Shown here in pieces: positions 57,601-64,000 of a DNA stretch of 64,000 nucleotides (within the stretch, counting starts at the first letter, position 1; each line of letters begins with the position of its first letter). Made by a program: the position numbers and the translations under genes. Source of the DNA: Kribbella steppae (GTDB lineage Bacteria; Actinomycetota; Actinomycetes; Propionibacteriales; Kribbellaceae); assembly GCF_004342025.1 (NCBI RefSeq), contig NZ_SLWN01000017.1, forward strand, positions 124,001 to 188,000. The letters are read 5' to 3'. The notes beneath the pieces were generated by a model. It saw nothing but the letters and a program-made list of their open reading frames with translations. It was not told the DNA's origin and did no database searches.

Positions 57601-58409
57601 GGCCGGCCGGTGAGCTCGGTGTAGCGGTCCAGCGAGGTCTTGAGGTCGCCGACGAAGTAGTACGCGTCGAACCGCTTCTCGTCGTGCTTGGTGACGACGG
57701 GCTCGGTGAAGCTGTAGCTCCCCGGGCTGAACGTGTTCCGCAGTACGCCGTACCCCGCGGTGCTCATGTAGTAGGGAGAGGCGTTCGGGTTGCCGCCGTC
57801 CTCCCAGTTGAAGTCGCGGGTGATCTTGATGGTCTGGTCGCGGTGCGAGAACCGGCCGTTCTGCATGCCGCCGCCGAAGAACTGCTCACTCGGCCCACGG
57901 CCCAGCGACTGGGTGGTGGAGGTGTCGTTCCACGACAGCGGTGCCGACTCGGCCCAGACCAGTTGACCGTTCGAGCGGTAGAGCGAGAACCGCAGCGGTG
58001 ACTTCTGCGCTCGGACCTCGATCTTGCCGGTCGTGAGCGAGTAGTAGCTGCCGCGATCCCGCCACGACGTCTGCGGAGTGCCGTAGTCGGTCTTGGTGAC
58101 GATCGTCGACGCCGGCTCGTCCGGATCGGTCGGCGGCGTGCTGGCCGGGTCGGTGAAGTTCCCGTCCGGCGCCAGCCAGAGCCGGAACACGTCGTCCTTC
58201 AGGAAGACGACCCGCACCTTCGCCGAACCGGCGGTCAAGGTGTACGTCGCATTGTCGGCGGCGAACCCGCTGACGTCGCCTAACGCTGTGTCACCGGCGG
58301 CGGGCTCGGCCGCCGCCGGACCGCCTGCGCTGAGCAAGGCACCGGCGACCAAAGCCAGGGTTGTGCCGGCGATGGTTACTGAACGTTTCATGCGGACAAA
58401 GATGCTCAC
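54669..58409 (-). CDS. Secreted GH31 alpha-glycosidase with NEW3-like and NPCBM domains
   Basis: A 1246-aa secreted enzyme. Signal peptide (1-35, ending AAAEPA), GH31 N-terminal beta domain, catalytic barrel with nucleophile Asp402 (VRKLDVAWVG) and acid/base Asp453 (QWTGDHSGS), a DUF5110-like domain, an alpha-galactosidase-associated NEW3-type domain (about 815-900, WNAPGQATEVTASFRNGG), an intermediate sandwich, and a C-terminal NPCBM domain (about 1110-1246, DRSNGEDGAGDGGAITLDGV). It removes alpha-linked sugars from glycans outside the cell. GTG at 58409 has GAGG upstream; ATG at 58391 is an alternative. Confidence 0.93.
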   Translation of the reverse strand: MSIFVRMKRSVTIAGTTLALVAGALLSAGGPAAAEPAAGDTALGDVSGFAADNATYTLTAGSAKVRVVFLKDDVFRLWLAPDGNFTDPASTPPTDPDEPASTIVTKTDYGTPQTSWRDRGSYYSLTTGKIEVRAQKSPLRFSLYRSNGQLVWAESAPLSWNDTSTTQSLGRGPSEQFFGGGMQNGRFSHRDQTIKITRDFNWEDGGNPNASPYYMSTAGYGVLRNTFSPGSYSFTEPVVTKHDEKRFDAYYFVGDLKTSLDRYTELTGRPFMPPIYGLEYGDSDCYNRGHYGKDPDTSNDWKVHPDKVTTLDAVKVAQRFKDEDMPGGWMLVNDDYGCGYSDDTDFEQVDGTWWGKREIPPLKQTGDELRQRNIQMGLWTQSSLDRQPAEVGEAGVRVRKLDVAWVGPGYRHALSACDTAHDGIEQYSDARGFAWMVEGWAGAQRCAVQWTGDHSGSLDAIKWQIPAIAGSGNSGIAYSAGDVDGIFGGSPTSYVRDMQWKVFNPAFMTMSGWATPAYKQPWAYGDPYTSINRKYLKLRERLLPYFYSYAAEAHRTGAPLNRSLVLEYPNDPKTWDDTTKYEFLAGKEFLVAPMWGADEVKSGIYLPKGNWVDYWSGRVYQGPTTVNGYHAPLDTLPLFVKAGAVVPMWKAGINAAAEQGFGDRLTVDIYPQGKSSFSLYEDDRVTRAQKSATQVFAVTAPTQDRGDVTVKIGASVGSYTGKPTSRPYELTVHTGTAPRDVTVDNSKLTKFVSKNAYLAGSVGWYYENGVVLVKTASVSTTRSAEVRLSDTTSVGGGEAVTNTLGTPELTTPSLWNAPGQATEVTASFRNGGTTTMRDVRLDLKVPSGWTVSGQNTFTRVDPGKTVTTKLQVTPGADVKPASFTLTLAANYVAEGKSYSNTAVATAQLPYASLSQAANVVGISDASTYAQGNFDGSGNSFNGEALAAAGYTPGATVTVQDAQFTWPTGAPGTPNLVKNQPAPILVSGTGSHLALLGAGASLNARGSVTVIYSDGSESQGTFQLPNWCCQDPTTGGAKLAVSVKGRYTPAGLSNTTTDYRVFYTAVPLDPGKTVKAIKLPGGGLGFFAATIADKPLPPAPTGEKWVSDLEFLDSTNGWGPVERDRSNGEDGAGDGGAITLDGVQYAKGIGTHAPSAVSVRIGGNCSTFTAKVGVDDEMEDRGKVSFKVLVDGVAKHTSDLLTGTSPTADVSVDVSGGQTLTLQVTDGGDGITSDHADWAEAKVTCNP

Positions 58410-58534
58410 GAGTGCCTCACTTCACGCATCTATGAACAAGAATGCGGTCATTGAAGCGCACCCAGGACGGCTTGTCATCAGGTCGGCCGTCATGAACTTG
58501 AGACGCGGTCGCCATCACGGGGAGAAGCCGGGCC

Positions 58535-59875
58535 GTGACGATGATTCGCATGGCGAACAGTGGACCAACACCGAGTCGCGCAGTCAGCCGGCGCCGGCTG
58601 CTGACCGGCGGCCTCACCTTGGGTGTCGCGCTGACCACCCCGGCTCTCGCCCAGGCCGTACCCGTCGACCCCGACCGCTTCACCGCGCAGGACGACCCCG
58701 ACTTCCACCCGGTGACCTTCCGGCTGCCGGCGCCGACCGGGCGGAAGGCGCTCGGGACGACCGCACTGCACCTGATCGACCAGTCCCGTCCGGATCCGAC
58801 GATGCCCAGTGGCCGGCGCGAGCTGATGATCAGCCTCTGGTACCCCGGCTCGATGATGGGCGACGCCCCGCTCGCCAAGTACATGCCGCCACGCATCGCG
58901 GTCGAGGTCGACGAGACCTGGACCGGCGAGTACGGGCTGGCGCTGCCGACCGGTTCGTTCGACTTCGCCAACACCGAGACGCACTCCCGGGTCGACGCGC
59001 CGATGCAGCCGCTCCCGCACCCCGTCGTACTGTTCTCTCCCGGCTATCAGTACAGCCGGTTCGTGAACACCGCCCAGGTCGAGGATCTGGCCAGTCGCGG
59101 GTACGTCGTCGTCACCATGGACCACACCCACGAGACGCCGACCGAGTTCCCGGGCGGGCGGTTCCTCCCCGGCGTACCGGCCGATCAGCTGCCCGATCCG
59201 GTGTTCACCCGCAAGGCGGTCGAGACCCGGACGGCCGACGCCCGGTTCGTGCTGGACCAGCTCGAGCGGATCGCCGCCGGCCAGAACCCGGATATGGACG
59301 GCAAGGTGCTGCCGCCCGGGCTCGCGGCCGGCCTCGATCTGCAGAAGGTCGGCATGTTCGGCTTCTCGCTCGGCGGCTACGCGACCGCGAACACGCTGCT
59401 CGAGGACAAGCGGTTCGCCGCCGGTCTCGACCTGGACGGCACGCTCCAGGACGACCCGGTGAAGGGTCCCCTCGGCGAGGTCGCCCGGAAGGGACTCGAC
59501 CAGCCGTTCCTCCTGTTCGGCTCGGACACCAGCCAGCGGACCGATGCGGACAAGGAGTACTACGACAAGTCCTGGGCCGGGTTCTGGGACGCGCAGCGCG
59601 GCTGGAAGGTGAACCTGGGGCTGACCGGGGCCAAGCAGAAGGCGTTCACCGACTACCAGTTCGTCTTCGACCAGTTGTTCCGCGAGATCTACGGCGACGA
59701 CGAGATCATCACCTCGGTGATGACGGCGCTGGTCGGCGCGGTCGATCCGGCCCGCAGTGTGCTCGCTCAGCGCCGGTATCTCAGTGCCTTCTTCGACCAG
59801 ACGCTGCGCCGCCGCCCCGAGTTGCTGCTCCGCGGTGACTCGCCGAAATTCCCGGAGGTGCGCTTCGCCGGCTGA
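58535..59875 (+). CDS. Tat-exported alpha/beta hydrolase (PAF-acetylhydrolase-like lipase)
   Basis: A 446-aa exported enzyme. The N terminus carries a twin-arginine signal SRRRLLTGGLTLGVALTTPA. The middle has HPVVLFSPGYQYSRFVNTAQ and the nucleophile elbow GFSLGG with Ser278, the pattern of platelet-activating-factor acetylhydrolase-like and polyester hydrolase proteins. It cleaves an ester outside the cell; the substrate is unknown. GTG at 58535; ATGs at 58541 and 58550 are alternatives. Divergent from the GH31 gene across 125 bp. Confidence 0.85.
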   Translation: MTMIRMANSGPTPSRAVSRRRLLTGGLTLGVALTTPALAQAVPVDPDRFTAQDDPDFHPVTFRLPAPTGRKALGTTALHLIDQSRPDPTMPSGRRELMISLWYPGSMMGDAPLAKYMPPRIAVEVDETWTGEYGLALPTGSFDFANTETHSRVDAPMQPLPHPVVLFSPGYQYSRFVNTAQVEDLASRGYVVVTMDHTHETPTEFPGGRFLPGVPADQLPDPVFTRKAVETRTADARFVLDQLERIAAGQNPDMDGKVLPPGLAAGLDLQKVGMFGFSLGGYATANTLLEDKRFAAGLDLDGTLQDDPVKGPLGEVARKGLDQPFLLFGSDTSQRTDADKEYYDKSWAGFWDAQRGWKVNLGLTGAKQKAFTDYQFVFDQLFREIYGDDEIITSVMTALVGAVDPARSVLAQRRYLSAFFDQTLRRRPELLLRGDSPKFPEVRFAG

Positions 59876-60185
59876 TGCCGGCTGTGACGCTTGCCACCCC
59901 TCCTGGTGGACGGACGGCGTACCCTCGGGGTCGAGAGGGCGGGATGGGGACGGGGTTCCGGCGCGCTCGGTGGCTGCGGCGCGACGCGCGGTGAGCAGGG
60001 TTGTCGGATACTTTCTGAAACCCTGTGACGTGTGATCGCGGCGGGAACGGTTACCGTGCGTTCAGAAAAGGCGTTGCCGTCGGCCGTACCCTGTCCTCGG
60101 ACGGGGTCGGTCTGTGCTCGGGGAACAGACGTCCGATCACGGGCGTTGTCGGCAGGACGTTGAGAGTGCTAGGGCAAGGAGCGCA
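59876..60185 (+). promoter_or_regulatory. Region between hydrolase and topA
   Basis: No gene is supported in these 310 bp. It should hold the topA promoter. GGAACGGTTACCG near 60043-60055 (CGGT-T-ACCG dyad) and TTTCTGAAA near 60014 are the only symmetrical sites noted. AAGGAG (60177-60182) lies 3 nt before the topA GTG and sets that start. Confidence 0.4.
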
Positions 60186-62921
60186 GTGGCAGGGGCATCA
60201 GGGACGAAGACAGCAACAGCGGCTGCACGCCGTCTGGTGATCGTCGAGTCGCCGAAGAAGGCGCGGATGATCGCCGGTTTCCTGGGGTCCGGGTACGTGG
60301 TGGAGTCCAGCTTCGGCCACATCCGGGACCTGCCGAAGGGTGCGGACGAGATCCCGGCGAAGTACAAGGGACTCCCGTGGGCCCGGCTCGGCGTCAACAT
60401 CGAGGACCACTTCGACCCCCTGTACGTCGTCCCGGCCGACAAGAAGGCCCAGATCCGCAAGCTGAAGGAACTGCTCAAGGACGCCGACGAGCTCTACCTG
60501 GCCACTGATGAGGACCGCGAGGGCGAGGCGATCGCCTGGCACCTGCTGGACGAGCTGAAGCCGAAGATCCCGGTCAAGCGGATGGTCTTCCACGAGATCA
60601 CGCCGAAGGCGATCCAGGACGCGGTCGGCAGTGCGCGGGACATCAACGACGCGCTGGTCGACGCCCAGGAGGCCCGGCGGATCCTGGACCGGTTGTACGG
60701 CTACGAGGTCTCGCCGGTGCTGTGGAAGAAGGTCATGCCGAAGCTGTCGGCGGGCCGGGTCCAGTCGGTCGCGATCCGGATGGTGGTCGACCGGGAGCGT
60801 GACCGGATCGCCTTCCGCAGTGCGTCGTACTGGGATCTGGACGCCACTCTCGACGCCGGTGAGGGCAGGTCGCCCCGGCAGTTCCCCTCCCGGCTTGTCT
60901 CGGTGGACAGCCGGCGGGTAGCCCAGGGCCGCGACTTCAGTTCCACCGGTGAGCTCAAGGGCCAGAACACGGTCCACCTGGACCAGGAGACCTCGACCGC
61001 GCTGGCCGCCGCGCTGCGCGACTCGCAGTTCACCGTCCGGTCGATCGAGTCCAAGCCGTACACCCGCAAGCCGTACGCGCCGTTCCGGACCACCACGCTG
61101 CAGCAGGAGGCCGGCCGCAAGCTCGGCATGTCCGCGTCGCAGACGATGCAGATCGCTCAGCGGCTGTACGAGAACGGCAACATCACCTATATGCGTACCG
61201 ACAGCGTGACGCTGTCCGACACCGCGATCACCGCGGCCCGGGCCCAAGTCCGCGAGCTGTACGGCGCGTCCTACCTGCCGGACAAGCCGCGGGTCTACAC
61301 CTCCAAGGTGAAGAACGCGCAGGAGGCGCACGAGGCGATCCGGCCGGCCGGCGAGGTCTTCCAGACCCCGGCGCAGACCGGGCTGAGCGGCGCCGAGTAC
61401 CGGCTCTACGAGCTGATCTGGATGCGGACGATCGCGTCCCAGATGAAGGACGCCGAGGGTCGCAGCGTCTCGATCAAGATCGACGCCAAGGCCTCCACCG
61501 GGGAGAACTGCGAGTTCACCTCGTCCGGCCGGGTGATCACCTTCCACGGCTTCCTCAAGGCCTACGTCGAGGGCGCGGACGACCCGTCCGCCGGGACGGA
61601 CGACCAGGAGACCCGGTTGCCCGACGTGGCCGAGGGCGACGTCCTGCCCGCGGTCGAGGTGCTGGCCTCCGGGCACGAGACGAAGCCGCCGGCCCGCTAC
61701 ACCGAGGCGACGCTGATCCGCGAGCTCGAAGAGCGTGAGATCGGCCGCCCGTCGACGTACGCCTCGATCATCGGGACGATCCAGGCCCGCGGGTACGTCT
61801 ACAAGAAGGGCACAGCGCTGGTGCCGGCCTGGCTGGCGTTCGCCGTGGTCCGGCTGCTGGAGGAGCACTTCACCCGGCTGGTCGACTACGCGTTCACCGC
61901 GACGATGGAGGACGTGCTCGACGAGGTCGCGGCCGGGGACCTGCAGCGCGAGGGTGTGCTGTCGCGGTTCTACTTCGGTGACGACGACCTCGAGGGCCTG
62001 CACTCGATGGTGAACGACCTCGGCGACATCGACGCCCGGGAGATGTCCACGTTCCCGGTCGGCGGTGACGACACCGGGATCGTGGTCCGGGTCGGTCGCT
62101 ACGGGCCGTACGTCGAGGACAAGGACGAGCGGCGCGCGAACGTACCGGAGGATCTGCCGCCGGACGAGCTGACGGTCGACAAGGCCCAGGAGCTGCTCAG
62201 CCAGCCGTCGGGTGTCGAGCACGAGCTCGGTACGGCGCCCGACACCGGGCACAAGGTGGTCGCGAAGGCCGGCCGGTTCGGTCCCTATGTGACCGAGGTG
62301 CTGCCGGAGGACGCGCCGAAGAGCGCCAAGCCGCGGACCGGCTCGCTGCTCAAGTCGATGACGCTGGACAGTGTCAGCCTCGAGGACGCGATGAAGCTGC
62401 TGTCGCTGCCGCGGGTGGTCGGCAAGGACCCGGAGAGCGGTGACGAGATCACCGCGCAGAACGGGCGCTACGGGCCGTACCTGAAGAAGGGGACGGACTC
62501 GCGGTCGCTGTCGTCCGAGGAGCAGATGTTCGACATCACCCTCGAGGAAGCGCTGACGATCTACGCGGAGCCGAAGCAGCGCGGCCGGCGGGCCGCGGCG
62601 CCGCCGCTGAAGGAGCTGGGCGAGGACCCGGAGTCCGGCAAGCCGGTGGTGGTGAAGGAGGGTCGCTTCGGTCCGTACGTCACCGACGGGGAGACGAACG
62701 CGACGCTGCGCAAGGACGACTCGGTCGAGACGATCTCGCTGCTGCGGGCGGCTGAGCTGCTGGCGGACAAGCGGGCTCGCGGGCCGGTGAAGAAGACGGC
62801 CAAGAAGTCCGCCACCAAGAAGACCACTGCTGCGAAGAAGACGGCCGCGAAGAAGACCACCACCAAGAAGACCGCGGCGAAGAAGACGACGGCCAAGAAG
62901 GCGGCGGCGAAGAAGTCCTGA
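60186..62921 (+). CDS. topA: DNA topoisomerase I
   Basis: A 911-aa type IA topoisomerase that relaxes negative supercoils. TOPRIM domain at the start (LVIVESPKKARMIAGFLG, then DADELYLATDEDREGEAIAW), the catalytic Tyr335 in NITYMRTDSVTLS, and C-terminal repeat domains (RFGPYV recurs several times) instead of zinc fingers, as in actinobacteria. The last 45 residues are a Lys/Thr/Ala tail (KKTAAKKTTTKK) for DNA binding. GTG at 60186 has AAGGAG upstream; the open frame extends further 5'. topA lies in this neighbourhood in related genomes. Confidence 0.97.
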   Translation: MAGASGTKTATAAARRLVIVESPKKARMIAGFLGSGYVVESSFGHIRDLPKGADEIPAKYKGLPWARLGVNIEDHFDPLYVVPADKKAQIRKLKELLKDADELYLATDEDREGEAIAWHLLDELKPKIPVKRMVFHEITPKAIQDAVGSARDINDALVDAQEARRILDRLYGYEVSPVLWKKVMPKLSAGRVQSVAIRMVVDRERDRIAFRSASYWDLDATLDAGEGRSPRQFPSRLVSVDSRRVAQGRDFSSTGELKGQNTVHLDQETSTALAAALRDSQFTVRSIESKPYTRKPYAPFRTTTLQQEAGRKLGMSASQTMQIAQRLYENGNITYMRTDSVTLSDTAITAARAQVRELYGASYLPDKPRVYTSKVKNAQEAHEAIRPAGEVFQTPAQTGLSGAEYRLYELIWMRTIASQMKDAEGRSVSIKIDAKASTGENCEFTSSGRVITFHGFLKAYVEGADDPSAGTDDQETRLPDVAEGDVLPAVEVLASGHETKPPARYTEATLIRELEEREIGRPSTYASIIGTIQARGYVYKKGTALVPAWLAFAVVRLLEEHFTRLVDYAFTATMEDVLDEVAAGDLQREGVLSRFYFGDDDLEGLHSMVNDLGDIDAREMSTFPVGGDDTGIVVRVGRYGPYVEDKDERRANVPEDLPPDELTVDKAQELLSQPSGVEHELGTAPDTGHKVVAKAGRFGPYVTEVLPEDAPKSAKPRTGSLLKSMTLDSVSLEDAMKLLSLPRVVGKDPESGDEITAQNGRYGPYLKKGTDSRSLSSEEQMFDITLEEALTIYAEPKQRGRRAAAPPLKELGEDPESGKPVVVKEGRFGPYVTDGETNATLRKDDSVETISLLRAAELLADKRARGPVKKTAKKSATKKTTAAKKTAAKKTTTKKTAAKKTTAKKAAAKKS

Positions 62922-62932
62922 GAGAGGGGCCC

Positions 62933-63364
62933 ATGACGAGTGCGGTCGAGGTCACCGCGCAGCGGCTGCGGGACCGGGGCGAGCGGGTCACGCCGGCCCG
63001 CCTCGCGGTCGTCGAGGTGCTCGCGGGCACCGAGGAGCACCTGAGCGCGGAGCAGATCGGCGAGCGGGCCGAGCAGCTGCGCCCCGGCATCCACCGCGCC
63101 ACCGTCTACCGGGCCCTGGACGCGCTGGGCGAGTTCGGCCTGGTCACCCACGTCCACCTCGGGCGGGCCGGGACGACGTACCACCTGGCCGGTGATCTGG
63201 CCCCTCGCCACCTGCACCTGCGCTGCTCCGAGTGCGGCACCGTGTACGACGCTCCGGGCGACATCCTGGAGGCGGCCCGCCGGAAGGTCCAGCGCGAGCT
63301 CGGCTTCCAGCTCGCCCCGGAACAGGTCGCCCTGATCGGCGTGTGCAAGGAGTGTCTGGCCTGA
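62933..63364 (+). CDS. Fur-family metal-responsive repressor
   Basis: A 143-aa protein. Winged-helix DNA-binding domain (1-85: LRDRGERVTPARLAVVEVLA, HRATVYRALDALGEFGLV) and a C-terminal dimer domain with a structural zinc site of two CxxC pairs (Cys98/Cys101 in CSECG, Cys138/Cys141 in CKECL) and the HLHLRC sensory segment. It may be Zur, FurA or an oxidative-stress type; sequence alone does not decide, and no zinc or iron uptake gene is near. ATG at 62933, 11 nt after topA, suggests co-transcription. Confidence 0.9.
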   Translation: MTSAVEVTAQRLRDRGERVTPARLAVVEVLAGTEEHLSAEQIGERAEQLRPGIHRATVYRALDALGEFGLVTHVHLGRAGTTYHLAGDLAPRHLHLRCSECGTVYDAPGDILEAARRKVQRELGFQLAPEQVALIGVCKECLA

Positions 63365-63425
63365 CCTGAAGCGGTCACACTGTCCATATCTGTTGATCGG
63401 TGTGGATTCGTGAACAACTTGGGCT

Positions 63426-63431
63426 TAGGCT
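63426..63431 (+). promoter_or_regulatory. -10 of leaderless GH2 promoter
   Basis: TAGGCT ends 8 nt before the GTG at 63440; there is no Shine-Dalgarno sequence. TTCGTGAACAA near 63407-63417 is a small near-palindrome at the expected -35 side. Confidence 0.45.
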
Positions 63432-63439
63432 CGATACCT

Positions 63440-64000
63440 GTGACCCATGACCACAGCTACGTCGAGGACTTTGCTCCCGGCGCCAACGTGCTTCCCCCGC
63501 GTGCCTGGCTGGACGACGACTCGGCCAAGCTCCCGCTGACCGGCGACTGGAACTTCCGGCTCTCCCCGAGCGTGGCCGACGCCCCCGACGACCTGAAGGA
63601 CCCGGACACCTCCGGGTGGGGCACCATCGCGGTCCCGGGTCACTGGCAGCTCAGTGGGTACGGCGCTCCGGCGTACACGAACGTCGTCTACCCGTTCCCG
63701 CTCGAGCCGCCGTTCGTGCCGACCGACAACCCGACCGGTGACTACGTCCGGACCGTGACGATCCCGGCGGACTGGGCCGGCGCCCGGGTGGTGCTGCGGT
63801 TCGAGGGGGTCGACTCCCGGTTCGCGGTGCACGTGAACGGCGAGCTGGTCGGCTGGTCGGCCGGCTCCCGGCTGCCGTCCGAGTTCGACCTCACCGACTT
63901 GGTTGCCCCCGGCAAGGAGGCCCGGATCGCGGTCCGGGTGCACCAGTGGTCGGTCGGCAGCTACGTCGAGGACCAGGACATGTGGTGGCTGTCCGGGATC
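63440..64000 (+). CDS. GH2 beta-galactosidase, N-terminal part (cut by window end)
   Basis: The first 187 codons of a GH2 enzyme. LTGDWNFRLSPSVADAP, then VPGHWQLSGYGAPAYTNVVY and PFPLEPPFVPTDNPTGDY follow the jelly-roll sugar-binding domain of LacZ-type enzymes; RFEGVDSRFAVHVNGELVGW and YVEDQDMWWLSGI continue it to the window edge. The catalytic domain lies outside. No signal peptide, so it acts on imported beta-galactosides. GTG at 63440 is probably leaderless; an ATG at 63447 is out of frame. Confidence 0.92.
   Translation, partial: MTHDHSYVEDFAPGANVLPPRAWLDDDSAKLPLTGDWNFRLSPSVADAPDDLKDPDTSGWGTIAVPGHWQLSGYGAPAYTNVVYPFPLEPPFVPTDNPTGDYVRTVTIPADWAGARVVLRFEGVDSRFAVHVNGELVGWSAGSRLPSEFDLTDLVAPGKEARIAVRVHQWSVGSYVEDQDMWWLSGI

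Noticed and set aside
60198..62252. 684-aa reverse ORF over topA
   Set aside because: Antisense artefact of the topA codon pattern with no domain, RBS or plausible hydrophobic core.

Overview
The window comes from a high-GC actinobacterium. Gene starts are often GTG or TTG, many promoters place a TAnnnT -10 about 7 nt before the start codon (leaderless mRNAs), and the core gene order (HAD phosphatase, 6C RNA, ssd, tadABC, pilins, helicase, bldG, proton pyrophosphatase, topA) is the block I recall from Mycobacterium and Streptomyces. The many secreted chitinases and sugar hydrolases suggest a soil saprophyte of the Kribbella/Nocardioides type; that genus guess is inference. I saw no tRNA, rRNA, CRISPR array, insertion sequence or prophage.

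Layout. 1-11.6 kb: cut-off DUF2786 gene, RmlC-like cupin, TetR/MFS divergon with a double operator, GNAT acetyltransferase, esterase, argS behind an arginine-rich leader peptide, a GT2/TagF-type polymerase, a degenerate Fic-like protein and a HAD-IB phosphatase. 11.8-21.4 kb: the 6C small RNA, then about 9.3 kb holding three GH18 chitinases of different architecture, a TrmB/LuxR-type regulator, a YbaK deacylase, an MFS/LysR pair and an SGNH hydrolase. This segment separates 6C from ssd, which are neighbours in mycobacteria as I recall. 21.6-27.6 kb: ssd, tadA, a small ORF, tadB and tadC joined by ATGA overlaps, then Flp-like pilin, TadE, a TadE/G-like protein and an orphan response regulator. 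27.7-34.1 kb: NYN protein and a tightly overlapping sugar-type ABC importer operon ending in a PHP metallohydrolase. 34.1-36.4 kb: a sparse stretch with a 23-aa micro-ORF ending WHCHHHCWW, a secreted beta-trefoil-like protein and a membrane protein. 36.4-41.8 kb: DUF1998 helicase, bldG and hppA with a structured leader. 41.9-45.3 kb: a DUF4142-class F sortase fusion and an ABC exporter. 45.5-54.7 kb: DUF2785 protein, broken HIT gene, cytochrome P450, leucine-rich-repeat protein, luciferase-like oxidoreductase, two tandem GGDEF proteins and a methyltransferase. 54.7-64 kb: secreted GH31 enzyme, Tat-exported alpha/beta hydrolase, topA, a Fur-family regulator and the start of a GH2 beta-galactosidase.

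How the parts fit. The ssd-tad genes encode a tight-adherence pilus export system. The chitinases, GH31, GH2 and the binding-protein ABC operon form a polysaccharide and sugar-ester scavenging theme, with LacI-type operator sequences before one chitinase and before the ABC operon. The strongest candidates for something not described are the argS attenuation leader, the WHCHHHCWW micro-gene, the triplicated 5' end of tadB forming a coupled small ORF, the structured hppA leader and the DUF4142-sortase fusion.
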